A stretch of DNA of 20,574 nucleotides from an uncultured Synergistaceae bacterium (GTDB taxonomy: Bacteria; Synergistota; Synergistia; Synergistales; Aminobacteriaceae), in NCBI GenBank assembly GCA_937870605.1, contig CALMZW010000150.1, positions 1-20,574 on the forward strand, in the 5' to 3' direction. Each line of letters starts with the position of its first letter. The first letter of the stretch is position 1. The translations under genes and the position numbers were made by a program. Below are positions 8,223 through 16,271 of this stretch, piece by piece. The notes below the pieces were generated by a model that saw only the letters and a list, made by a program, of their open reading frames with translations, was not told the DNA's origin and made no database searches.

Positions 8223-10106
8223 CTATATCAGCCGGGCGAGGCCCAGCAGCGCGAAGAGCAGCACCGTTCCGGCCATGTCCGTCCAGACCGTGATGCGCTG
8301 TTCGGAAAAGACGCTCCGCAGGTAGAGCGACGTCACGAACACCTGCGAGATACTGCCCGCCGGTCCGTGAAAGGAACACGGCCCGTCTTCGGGCGCGTTC
8401 GCGCCGCACAGGTAGGGCGTTTCGGGCCGCGCGCCGCGCAGGGCGTTGACGGAAATGATCCAGGCCACGAAGATCGCCCCGGTCAGCGACAGGATGATCC
8501 ACTGCGGAAAGTCTCCCATTTGCTGCAACAGCGTCCACGAGAAGCGCGTATCCGCCGTCGCCGCGAAGACATGCGCCGCGATGGGGTCCAGGACGCGTTC
8601 GTGCAGCGGCACCGAGAAGATTCCGCCGACGAGAACCGCCAGCGCAAGCAGCAGCATTGTCGCGAACATCCAGGAGGAAAGCCTTTCCGGGCCGCCGGCG
8701 TTGTTCGACCGCCCGAGTTCGATGCGTCCGATCCACTTGACCCAGAAGACGACGGACAGGGCGCTGCCGAGCACGAGGAAGACGAGAACGAGCGGATTCC
8801 GCGCGGCCGATTCGATCGCCATCCACTTGGAAAGCAGCATCCCGAACGGCGGGAGCACCATGGACACCATGCTGATGATGGAAAATGTCGTCGTCATCGG
8901 CATCACGGTCAGGAGTTCGCTCATGTCCTCGATGTCCCGGCTGCCGATCGCCTGTTCGACCGTCCCCGTGCACAGGAAGAGCAGCGCCTTGGAAATCGAA
9001 TGGAACACGAGGATCGTCAGCGCGGCCGCGTAGGCGAGCGGCTCGTCGAGCGCGGCGCACGCGAACATCAGGCCGAGGTTCGATATCGTGGAATAGGCGA
9101 GCACCTTTTTCGCGTCGCTCTGGCTGATCGCGCAGGCGGCGCCCGCCACGAAATTGACGGCGCCGTACAGCGCGCACACGGTCAGGAACGCCTCGCGCCC
9201 GGTGAACGCGGGAAGAAGCCGCAACGCCAGATACGGGCCGGCTTTGACCATCGTGGCCGAGTGCAGCAGCGCCGAAACGGGCGTCGGAGCGACCATCGCG
9301 CCGAGCAGCCAGCGCTGGAACGGAAACTGCGCCGCCTTGGCGAAGGCCGCGATGCACAACAGCGGAAGCGGGGCGAGAAGGTGCAATGCCGAAAGCTCCG
9401 AAAGCGACGATGCGCCGCCGTGTTCGGCGATCAGCGCGCCCAGCGCGAGCGCGCACCCGCCGAAGACGTTGATCACGAGGGCGAGCGTCGCGTTCCGGAT
9501 GCTCTTGTCGCTTCCCTCGTAGCGGATCAGGAAGTACGAACACAGCGTCGTCGCCTCCCAGAAGACGCCGAGCCAGACGAAGGAATCGGACAGGAAGAGT
9601 CCGTTCATGCACCCGAGAAAAAAGAGAAGCAGGAAGAGAAAGATCCTCGATCCCGAGGCGGTCGCCGCCTGATGGCGTTCGTGCGTCTGCATGTATCCTA
9701 TCGCGTAGAGCACGATGAGCGATCCGAGAATCGATACGATCCCCGTCAGGATCTTCGCAAGCGGATCGAGGACGAAATCCGATTCCGCGCCTCCGGCCCC
9801 GGAGAAGACGGTGACCGCCAGAATCAACGCATGCGCCGCCGCGCCGGCGTAGAGCAGCAGGCTGTCGCTTCGGCGCGCGAGCAGCAGCACCAGCGCGACG
9901 AGCGTCATTTCGAGAACGAGCGCGAGCGGCGCGGACGTCCCGCCGAGCGACAAACTCGTCGAGGGGCCGAAGATCGAGACGACGCCCAGAAGAATCGTCA
10001 CGCACGCGCCGGATACGATCCACAGCCGTCTGCCCCTCGCGGTATGAGCCATCAGCGACATGCAGGCCGAAGCGACGGGCAGGAGAATCAAAAGCGCCGG
10101 GATCAT
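8223..10106 (-). CDS. echA: Ech hydrogenase membrane subunit A (NuoL/Mrp-antiporter-like)
   Basis: This 627-residue polytopic protein of the NuoL/NuoM/MrpA family is the proposed ion-translocating module of the Ech complex. Conserved charged residues of the proton channel are visible: Glu184 in VFWEATTLCSYF, Lys257 in FAKAAQFPF, and His282 and Lys288 in HSATMVKAG. Many hydrophobic helices (about 14-16) cover the length. An in-frame GTG nine codons upstream (10133) is possible, but the ATG at 10106 has AGAAGGTG five bases upstream and begins directly with a membrane helix, so I chose it. It is the first gene of the operon, about 40 nt downstream of the predicted transcription start. Proton versus sodium specificity cannot be told from the sequence. 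Confidence 0.92.
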   Translation of the reverse strand: MIPALLILLPVASACMSLMAHTARGRRLWIVSGACVTILLGVVSIFGPSTSLSLGGTSAPLALVLEMTLVALVLLLARRSDSLLLYAGAAAHALILAVTVFSGAGGAESDFVLDPLAKILTGIVSILGSLIVLYAIGYMQTHERHQAATASGSRIFLFLLLFFLGCMNGLFLSDSFVWLGVFWEATTLCSYFLIRYEGSDKSIRNATLALVINVFGGCALALGALIAEHGGASSLSELSALHLLAPLPLLCIAAFAKAAQFPFQRWLLGAMVAPTPVSALLHSATMVKAGPYLALRLLPAFTGREAFLTVCALYGAVNFVAGAACAISQSDAKKVLAYSTISNLGLMFACAALDEPLAYAAALTILVFHSISKALLFLCTGTVEQAIGSRDIEDMSELLTVMPMTTTFSIISMVSMVLPPFGMLLSKWMAIESAARNPLVLVFLVLGSALSVVFWVKWIGRIELGRSNNAGGPERLSSWMFATMLLLALAVLVGGIFSVPLHERVLDPIAAHVFAATADTRFSWTLLQQMGDFPQWIILSLTGAIFVAWIISVNALRGARPETPYLCGANAPEDGPCSFHGPAGSISQVFVTSLYLRSVFSEQRITVWTDMAGTVLLFALLGLARLI

Positions 10107-10111
10107 GAAAA

Positions 10112-10119
10112 CACCTTCT
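10112..10119 (-). promoter_or_regulatory. Ribosome binding site that fixes the echA start
   Basis: AGAAGGTG on the minus strand lies five bases before the ATG at 10106. The competing in-frame GTG at 10133 has no purine-rich match at a workable distance, so the ATG is preferred. Confidence 0.6.
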
Positions 10120-10153
10120 TTCTGAAATTTCACTTTCCGTTCCGTAAGGCGGG

Positions 10154-10182
10154 ATTATAGACCTGCGGCGGCGTTCGGACAA
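10154..10182 (-). promoter_or_regulatory. Sigma70-type promoter of the ech operon
   Basis: On the minus strand, -35 TTGTCC (10177-10182) and a perfect -10 TATAAT (10154-10159) are separated by exactly 17 bp. The predicted start is near 10147, giving a leader of about 40 nt before the echA ATG. The match is strong for such a GC-rich sequence. It is seen directly in the sequence; activity is inferred. Confidence 0.75.
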
Positions 10183-10410
10183 TGAAAAAGTCGAAGTGCT
10201 TCAATTCGCAAAGAGAATAATATGACAAAAATAGGACGTCACGAAATTCCATCGTTCCGAAACATTGTTCCGAAGAATCACAAACATTCGATGGCGCGAG
10301 ACGGCTCTTTCGACCAATGCGCCGTCTCCGAGCCGACGCGAAAGCGCCCCCGACGCGTCGTTTTCCTGTATCATAGGCGTCGAATGCGCGGCATTCCCGG
10401 AGGCTGACAC
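10183..10410. other. AT-richer divergent intergenic region between echA and the EEP gene
   Basis: This stretch between the ech promoter and the EEP start contains no convincing gene. It is clearly more AT-rich than its surroundings near 10180-10290. It carries two copies of GTTCCGAA (10254-10261 and 10267-10274) 13 bp apart. On the plus strand a possible -10 TATCAT (10369-10374) precedes the EEP gene, but no -35 of quality was found at 16-18 bp. The EEP ribosome site GGAGG ends seven bases before its ATG. Confidence 0.5.
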
Positions 10411-11187
10411 ATGCGACTCGTTCTCTACAACATCCGATACGCCACGGGGGCGGGCCCCCTGCACCACATGCCCGTCCCGTTCGCGGGGAGCCTGCTCCCG
10501 AGCGAACGCCGTTTCCAGCGCATCCAGACCTTTCTCGAGACGCTGCGTCCGGATATCGTCGTCCTCGTCGAAGCGGACAGGGGCTCGTACCGGTGCGGCG
10601 GACAGGGGCAGGCGGAGTCGCTGGCCACGTCGCTCGAGGGAAACTGGGAGTCCGCCTTCGCGCCGAAGTATTCGCCCCGGTCGGTGCTCATGCGGACCCC
10701 GGTCCTTCGCTGCCAGGGCAACGCGCTCGTCAGCCGGCTGCCCATCCGGTCGGTCCGGATGCACGACCTGCGACGCGGCATGAAGCGCCACGCGCTCGAA
10801 GTCGCGCTCGACGGCGTCACGCTGCTGGCCGTCCATCTGCCGCTCGGGCGACAGGCGCGGGGCGTGCAGTTCCACGAACTGGCCGACGTCGTCGCGGACA
10901 TCCGCGGCCCGCTGATCGTCGCCGGAGACCTGAACACGCGCAACGACAAATCCGACCTGAAGGAGTTTCTTCGGGAGACGGGGCTCCGGAGCGCGAATCT
11001 CCTGGATCTGCCGACATATCCGGCGGACTGGCCGCGCCGTCAGCTCGACTACGTGCTTCATTCGCCGGAACTTCATTCGCTGCGGTTCCATCGGCCCTAC
11101 GTGCCCTACTCGGATCATCTGCCCCTGGCCTGGGACTTCGCGTTGCCGGGAGAACGTTTTCGACAGGGAGGAAGCGAGACGACATGA
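10411..11187 (+). CDS. Endonuclease/exonuclease/phosphatase (EEP) superfamily protein, YbhP-like
   Basis: This 258-residue metal-dependent phosphodiesterase has the EEP fold. The active-site set is complete: Asn7 in YNIRY, Glu54 in VEAD, His142 in VHLPL, Asp173 and Asn175 in AGDLNT, Asp213 in QLDYV and the terminal Asp235-His236 in SDHLPL. There is no signal peptide or transmembrane helix, so it is likely cytosolic. CCGGAGG lies seven bases before the ATG. The stop overlaps the start of the cardiolipin synthase as ATGA, so the two are probably co-translated. In E. coli the EEP protein YbhP is encoded beside the cardiolipin synthase clsB, which suggests a lipid-related role. The substrate is not known from sequence, and DNA repair or sphingomyelinase-like activities remain possible. 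Confidence 0.88.
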   Translation: MRLVLYNIRYATGAGPLHHMPVPFAGSLLPSERRFQRIQTFLETLRPDIVVLVEADRGSYRCGGQGQAESLATSLEGNWESAFAPKYSPRSVLMRTPVLRCQGNALVSRLPIRSVRMHDLRRGMKRHALEVALDGVTLLAVHLPLGRQARGVQFHELADVVADIRGPLIVAGDLNTRNDKSDLKEFLRETGLRSANLLDLPTYPADWPRRQLDYVLHSPELHSLRFHRPYVPYSDHLPLAWDFALPGERFRQGGSETT

Positions 11188-12656
11188 ACGACCTCGACAT
11201 CATCGGTTTCTTTCAGGGACACGCGTGGGGCATTCTGACCTTTACGCTCCACGAGGCGGCGTCGTGGATCATCCGCATCGCGGCGCTCTGCGTCGTCCCG
11301 TTGCGGCACGAACCCTCGACCGCGACGGTGTGGCTGCTCGTGATCTTTTTCTGGCCGATCCCCGGCGCGATCATCTATCTGCTGATGGGGTCCCGGATGC
11401 TTCCCGCGAAGAAGCTCGAACGACGCCATACGATGCTCGCCCACCTGAAGGGCATCCGCGACCGCATCACGCGCGAAACGCCCGGGGCCGTCCACCCTGC
11501 GGTGTCGGATACGCTGGAGCCGACCGTGCGCCTGGCGGAGAGTCTGGGGCACATGACCATCGTCGGCGGCAACGACTGCACCCCCATCACGGACGCGATC
11601 GTCATGCTGGACATGCTCGCCGCCGATATCGAGGAAGCCGTCTCGGAGGTCAACCTGCTGTACTACATCTTCGTGAAGGACGAAAAGACCTGGTGCGTGG
11701 TGGACGCGCTCAAGCGCGCCGCGGCGCGCGGCGTAATCTGCCGGCTGCTGGTCGACAGCGTCGGCTCTTCAGCGTTCATCAAAAAGCACGCGCAGGAGTT
11801 CCGCGACGCGGGCATCCAACTCGCGGAAGCGCTCCCCGTACAGCTCTTCCGGCGCAAGGCGGCGCGGTTCGACCTGCGCAACCACCGCAAGCTCGCGGTC
11901 ATCGACCGCAAGACCGCGTACACGGGATCGCACAACATCACCGATCCCCGGTACGGGCACCGGAACCTTGTGTGGCACGACATCTCGCTGCGCCTGCGAG
12001 GCCCGATCGTCCGCCAGCTCGAAAGCGTCTTCCTGGAGGACTGGTACTCCGAAACCGGCGAGATGATGGACGCGGAGCACCTCTTCGGCGAGCTGGAGCT
12101 TCCGGGCGGCAGCGTCATGCAGACCGTCCCTTCCGGCCCCTCCTACGTGACGGAGAACTACCAGCGGCTCATCGTGGCGTCCGTCATGGGCGCGCGGGAA
12201 CAGGTCACGATCACGACCCCGTACCTCATTCCGGACGCCGGACTGTTGCAGGCGCTCGAAGTCGCCTGCCTCCGAGGCGTCCGGGTGCGCCTGATCGTCC
12301 CCGAGAAGTCGGACCAGTTCGTCGTCGGCCACGCCGCCCGCGCCTACTTCGAGGATCTGTTGCGGATCGGCGTGGAGCTCTACCTCTACCAGGACGGCCT
12401 GCTTCACGCCAAGACGATGAGCGTCGACGGGGAACTCACCTTCCTGGGGTCGAGCAACTTCGACATCCGTTCCTTCGCGCTGAACTTCGAGATCAATCTG
12501 ATTCTCTACGGGCGGCAGGAAAACGCCTTACTGCTGGAGGCGCAGGAGGACTACCGCTCGCGCTCCCGCCGGCTCGTCCTCGAGGAGTGGCTCAACCGCC
12601 CGCGCTGGATGCCGCCCGTCGAAAGCGTCACGAAGCTCTTCAGTCCCCTGTTGTAG
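11184..12656 (+). CDS. cls: Cardiolipin synthase, phospholipase D family (ClsA-like)
   Basis: This 490-residue membrane enzyme would form cardiolipin from phosphatidylglycerol. Two N-terminal hydrophobic helices (about residues 12-35 and 48-68), the second ending IYLLMGS, match the PLDc_N region of ClsA. Two complete HKD motifs follow: His234-Lys236-Asp241 (NHRKLAVID) and His408-Lys410-Asp415 (LHAKTMSVD), each followed by the usual small-residue and Asn pattern (GSHN, GSSNFD). Length and N-terminal helices fit ClsA better than ClsB or ClsC. The start overlaps the EEP stop by 4 bp, with GGGAGGA about 11 bases upstream. The 3' end overlaps the convergent HlyD-like gene by 17 bp. Family assignment is firm; the exact lipid donor is inferred. 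Confidence 0.93.
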   Translation: MNDLDIIGFFQGHAWGILTFTLHEAASWIIRIAALCVVPLRHEPSTATVWLLVIFFWPIPGAIIYLLMGSRMLPAKKLERRHTMLAHLKGIRDRITRETPGAVHPAVSDTLEPTVRLAESLGHMTIVGGNDCTPITDAIVMLDMLAADIEEAVSEVNLLYYIFVKDEKTWCVVDALKRAAARGVICRLLVDSVGSSAFIKKHAQEFRDAGIQLAEALPVQLFRRKAARFDLRNHRKLAVIDRKTAYTGSHNITDPRYGHRNLVWHDISLRLRGPIVRQLESVFLEDWYSETGEMMDAEHLFGELELPGGSVMQTVPSGPSYVTENYQRLIVASVMGAREQVTITTPYLIPDAGLLQALEVACLRGVRVRLIVPEKSDQFVVGHAARAYFEDLLRIGVELYLYQDGLLHAKTMSVDGELTFLGSSNFDIRSFALNFEINLILYGRQENALLLEAQEDYRSRSRRLVLEEWLNRPRWMPPVESVTKLFSPLL

Positions 12657-13857
12657 CGAGAACCCGCATTCCCTCGGAAAGCGACGCGTCCGGAGCGACG
12701 ATGACCTCGTCGCCTTCGGACAGCCGTGCGTTCCCGACCGGCAGGATTTCCGCATCCTCGTCGTCGCTCATTCCGACGGATACGTCGACGGACTCCGCCC
12801 GCCCCGAACGGATGACGAACAGGCGCCGGCCGCCGTTGCGCCCCCGGAAGATCGCCGATCTCGGGACGAGCAGCGCCCCGTCCTTTTCTGCCGTGACGAT
12901 GCGGACGCGAACGCGGTACTCGAGCCCGAGCGTCCGTCCGAGATCGCGCGACAGCCGTTCGAGCTCCCCGGCTTCGAAATCCGCCAGGACATTCACGCGC
13001 TGCTGTTCGACGCCGAGCGACGAGAGCTTCGTAAAGCCCTGCGGCTCCACGCGGCGGACGCGCGCCTTCAGCACGCCCCCCACGGTCTCGCCGAAGACTT
13101 CGACCGCCTGTCCCTCCCGAACGCGCACGGCCTCCTCCGTCAGAACCTCCGCGGTCACCCGCAGGCCGTTCATGTCGCCCAGGTCCATGACGGGCTCTCC
13201 GGCCTGCATCATCCGGACGTTCCACACGTGACGCTTCAGCACGACGCCGTCGACCGGACTCTCGACGATCGTCCGCCCGAGGATGCGCTTCAGGAAGATC
13301 GGCAGCAGGCGGCTCGTCGAGGAAAGCGCGATGGAGGCCTGCAACTGCGCGGTGTTGCCTTCAAGCTCCATCTCGGCCTCCAGGGAGTCGGCCTTCGTTT
13401 CGCGGAGCACCTGCGCGCTTACGCCGTCCCTTCCGTAGACCTTTTCGCGCGCCTCCGCAAGCCACTTGAGGTAGTCGCGCCGGGCGACGCTCGCCTTCAC
13501 CTGCGCGCGCGCGGCCGCCACGTTCTCCGCCATCGCCCGGACAATCGACTGCGATTCGGTGTAGGCGTCCCGCAGATCGTCGTCCTCGAGCCGGGCGATC
13601 GCCTGTCCGCGCCGGACGGGACTCCCCTCCGGCAGATCCGCGGGAAAGATGCGCCCCTGTTGCGGCATCGTCACATGGAAGACATGGGGCAGCGTCGTGC
13701 GCGCCCGTTCTTCCACGATCTCCCGGATCGGACCGGTCCGAACGCGCGCGGCGCGGACCGGAAGCGCCTCCGTCGCCCTGTCGTAGGCAAGCCACCCTCC
13801 GGCCCCGAACAGCAGGAGAAGGGCGAAATGCCAGAGAGACACACGTCGTCGTTCCAT
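12640..13857 (-). CDS. HlyD/MacA-type periplasmic adaptor (membrane fusion protein) of an ABC exporter
   Basis: This 405-residue adaptor would connect the inner-membrane ABC transporter to an outer-membrane channel or the outer envelope. It has one N-terminal membrane anchor (about residues 7-24) and a lipoyl-like half around residues 55-85. A helical-hairpin region rich in Ala, Glu and Arg follows (about 90-190), then the second lipoyl half beginning IVESPVDGVVLKRH, and beta-barrel and membrane-proximal domains to the end. The ATG at 13857 is chosen over the one at 13863 because AAGGGAG lies eight bases from the former and only two from the latter. It is the last gene of the ATPase-permease-adaptor operon, 23 bp after the permease. 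The cargo is unknown; no TolC-like gene is in the window. Confidence 0.88.
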   Translation of the reverse strand: MERRRVSLWHFALLLLFGAGGWLAYDRATEALPVRAARVRTGPIREIVEERARTTLPHVFHVTMPQQGRIFPADLPEGSPVRRGQAIARLEDDDLRDAYTESQSIVRAMAENVAAARAQVKASVARRDYLKWLAEAREKVYGRDGVSAQVLRETKADSLEAEMELEGNTAQLQASIALSSTSRLLPIFLKRILGRTIVESPVDGVVLKRHVWNVRMMQAGEPVMDLGDMNGLRVTAEVLTEEAVRVREGQAVEVFGETVGGVLKARVRRVEPQGFTKLSSLGVEQQRVNVLADFEAGELERLSRDLGRTLGLEYRVRVRIVTAEKDGALLVPRSAIFRGRNGGRRLFVIRSGRAESVDVSVGMSDDEDAEILPVGNARLSEGDEVIVAPDASLSEGMRVLATTGD

Positions 13858-13865
13858 ATCCATCG

Positions 13866-13872
13866 CTCCCTT
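13866..13872 (-). promoter_or_regulatory. Ribosome binding site that decides the adaptor start
   Basis: AAGGGAG on the minus strand stands 8 bases from the ATG at 13857 and only 2 bases from the ATG at 13863. It therefore favours the second ATG as the start of the HlyD-like protein. Confidence 0.6.
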
Positions 13873-13880
13873 CGGGAATC

Positions 13881-16271
13881 CTATTCCCGGGCGTTCAGTG
13901 CGTCGCGCCAGTCCAGCCGGCGGATGACGCGACGCGTCACCCCGTGGCACGCGAAGACGAAGAGGAGCGCGGCCAGCAGCGTGAACAGCGCGCTCTCCGG
14001 CCTCACGACGGCCGTAAACGCAAACGCGTCCGTCTGGACCAGCGTCATGAAAAAGCGCAGCGCGGCCAGACCGAGCGGCAGGCCGAGAATCGTTCCGGCG
14101 ACGTTGACGAGCAGCGTCTCGCGCAGAAACAGCGATCCGATCTCGGCATCGCCGCACCCCATCACGCGGAGCGTGGCGATCTCACGCCGCCGCTCCTCCA
14201 GCGAGATCAGCGTTCCGTTCAGGATCGACCCGAAAAAGATCACGCCCGCGAAGAGAATCATCACGACCGCCGTCCCCATGAGCGCGCCGTCTATCTGTTT
14301 TCGCATCGCGCGCTTCTCGCGCGCCATATCGGATACCGCCTCGATGAGAGGGCGTTCCACGACCGCCGCCAGAAACGCGCGGCGCAGCGAGTCGTCGGCC
14401 CCGGGCAGGAAACGCGCCTCCGCGCCCGTCATGACGTCCCGCTCTCCGAGGACCCGGTTGAGCCAGTCGATCGAGGCGTAGACGCCCATGCCGAAAACGC
14501 TCCGGACCGTATGCGCCACCGGAAGGTCCAGCGGCCGTTGTTCCCCTCGCGCGGGCGTCACCGTCACCCGGTCTCCGGCGCGAATGCCCAGTTGCGCCGC
14601 CATTCGCTCCGCCATCAGGAGTCCCGCGGGAGGGACGGGGACGATCCGTCCGGCGGAATCGCGCGGGGTGAGCAGTTCTCCGTCCTCCCGGATCCCCTGT
14701 ATCGCGCCGCGTTTGCTTGCATTCCCCGACGAAAACGTGCAGACGGCCGAAAAGACCGGCTCCGCGTGAACCACGCCGGGAAGGCGAAGCACTTCGCCCA
14801 GCGCGCCGCCTCCCGTCCCGTCGCCGAAGGTCAGGCGATAGTCGCTGCGAAGCACCTTCCGGTACTGGAAGTCGACGATCGCGTCGATGGAGTCCACGAA
14901 GCCGAAGGCCAGCAGGAGAATGCACGATCCGAACGCCGCGGACGTCACGGCGATGAGAGCGCGCGCCCGGTAGCGCGCGAATCCCCGAAGCACCATGCGC
15001 CAGCGGAACCCCATGCGCCGCCAGAGCGCGGGTCGGCGTTCGAGAACGCTTGCCCGTCCGGAGGCGGGAGCGGGAGGACGCATCGCGTCCGCCGGACGCA
15101 GCGCGAGGACGCGGCGCAACCCCCGAAGGCTTCCGAGAACCGCGAAGAGGACGGATGCGCCGCAGGCGCCCGCGATGACCAGCGGCGCCACGCGGGCGGA
15201 GAGGTTCGGGAAGGTGAAGTAGAATCGATAGAGTTCCGTCATTCCCGCGGCCATCCACACGCCCGCGAGCGACCCGGAGAGTCCCCCCGCAAGCCCCGCG
15301 ACGGCTCCGAAAAGCAGAAAGCGGATCGAGAGCCGCCCGTCGCCCAGACCGAGCGCCTTGAGCGTTCCGATGACCGTCCGCTGCTGCTCCGCAAGCCGCG
15401 TCATCAGTACGTTCAGGACCATCGCCGCAACGCCGAAAAAGACGGCCGGAAGAATGACGGCCATCGACCGGAGCTGCTGCAGTTCGCCGTCGATCATCTG
15501 CGCCGAGAACTGCTCCTTGCGTGCGATGGCGTTCAAAACGCCGAACGGCGCAAGCTCCTTCGAGAGACGTCCGAGCACCGCGGACGCGTCCCGGACGCCT
15601 CCGGGCGTCAGACGGCCGACAATGCCGTTGCAGGCGCCCTCGAAGCCGAACATATCCTCCGCGAAGTCGTGCTTGACGTACAGCACGCCGTACGACTCGG
15701 GATCCTCGGAGAGGCTCCCCGGGGGAACGAGATAGATGAACTCGGGGCTGTCGGCGGTTCCCGCCACGACGAGCGACCGTCGCTGCCCTCCGGCGACGGC
15801 CGTTATCGTGTCGCCGGTCCTGAGTCCGCGCGCCCGGGCGAACTTGTCGGAGAGGATCACCTGGTTGCGTGCGCCGAAGGAGAAAGAGCCTCCGCTTTTC
15901 ATCACGACGCCGTTCAGCGCCCGCTCCGGATCGGAGGGAAGCGACAGGATCAGCCCGTTCACGGGGGCGGTCGCCCCCTCGATATCGAGGACCGCGGGCC
16001 AGGAGATTCGCGCGCGTACCTCGACGATCTCGGGAATCCGCGCCGCGGCGCGGCGAACGTCTTCCACGGGGCTCTTCCGTACGTCCACCCAAAAATCCGC
16101 CATTCGGGCGGCCTCGTAATAGTCTTCCCGCGCGCGGTCGACATTCAGCCATGACGAGACGAGCGCCACGAGACAGGAGGAGCCTGCGGCCGCAATGACC
16201 GTCACGGCAAGCAGCGTTCCCCGGCTGCGCACGAGATCCCGAAGGAGCTTCCGCGTCAGGACGCTCACCAT
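13881..16271 (-). CDS. ABC exporter permease with two FtsX/MacB-type domains
   Basis: This 796-residue inner-membrane permease belongs to the FtsX/LolC/MacB class (type VII ABC superfamily). It reads as a duplication: an N-terminal helix (about residues 18-40), a large extracytoplasmic domain, a three-helix FtsX block around residues 265-400, a second helix near 455, another extracytoplasmic domain and a final FtsX block near the C-terminus (from VMILFAGVIFFGSIL). The helix-proximal motifs EEQ..IGTLKALG and EERRREIATLRVMG are typical coupling segments. The ATG at 16271 has GGAGGA six bases upstream and overlaps the ATPase stop by 7 bp. A longer open frame upstream is out of register with the ATPase and not used. 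Such permeases move lipids, lipoproteins or amphiphilic drugs mechanically; which of these applies here is not evident. Confidence 0.9.
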   Translation of the reverse strand: MVSVLTRKLLRDLVRSRGTLLAVTVIAAAGSSCLVALVSSWLNVDRAREDYYEAARMADFWVDVRKSPVEDVRRAAARIPEIVEVRARISWPAVLDIEGATAPVNGLILSLPSDPERALNGVVMKSGGSFSFGARNQVILSDKFARARGLRTGDTITAVAGGQRRSLVVAGTADSPEFIYLVPPGSLSEDPESYGVLYVKHDFAEDMFGFEGACNGIVGRLTPGGVRDASAVLGRLSKELAPFGVLNAIARKEQFSAQMIDGELQQLRSMAVILPAVFFGVAAMVLNVLMTRLAEQQRTVIGTLKALGLGDGRLSIRFLLFGAVAGLAGGLSGSLAGVWMAAGMTELYRFYFTFPNLSARVAPLVIAGACGASVLFAVLGSLRGLRRVLALRPADAMRPPAPASGRASVLERRPALWRRMGFRWRMVLRGFARYRARALIAVTSAAFGSCILLLAFGFVDSIDAIVDFQYRKVLRSDYRLTFGDGTGGGALGEVLRLPGVVHAEPVFSAVCTFSSGNASKRGAIQGIREDGELLTPRDSAGRIVPVPPAGLLMAERMAAQLGIRAGDRVTVTPARGEQRPLDLPVAHTVRSVFGMGVYASIDWLNRVLGERDVMTGAEARFLPGADDSLRRAFLAAVVERPLIEAVSDMAREKRAMRKQIDGALMGTAVVMILFAGVIFFGSILNGTLISLEERRREIATLRVMGCGDAEIGSLFLRETLLVNVAGTILGLPLGLAALRFFMTLVQTDAFAFTAVVRPESALFTLLAALLFVFACHGVTRRVIRRLDWRDALNARE

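Noticed and set aside
8049..10160. A 703-codon plus-strand open frame opposite echA and echB
   Set aside because: It is antisense to genes with clear conserved motifs. Its composition (very rich in Arg, Glu, Gln, His, Asp) is the usual artefact of GC-rich DNA read opposite a membrane protein gene.
10222..10407. A 61-codon plus-strand frame in the ech/EEP intergenic region
   Set aside because: No Shine-Dalgarno sequence, no hydrophobic or family pattern, and a composition unlike the neighbouring genes; it ends just before the EEP start by chance.
12640..14157. The HlyD-like adaptor as the missing NHLM secretion protein
   Set aside because: It sits in an operon with its own ATPase and FtsX-type permease far from the NHLM genes, so it belongs to that exporter.
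13944..16154. A 736-codon plus-strand open frame opposite the exporter permease
   Set aside because: Same artefact: no motif, extreme Arg/Glu/Gly/Pro composition, and no ribosome site, while the other strand encodes a complete FtsX-type permease.
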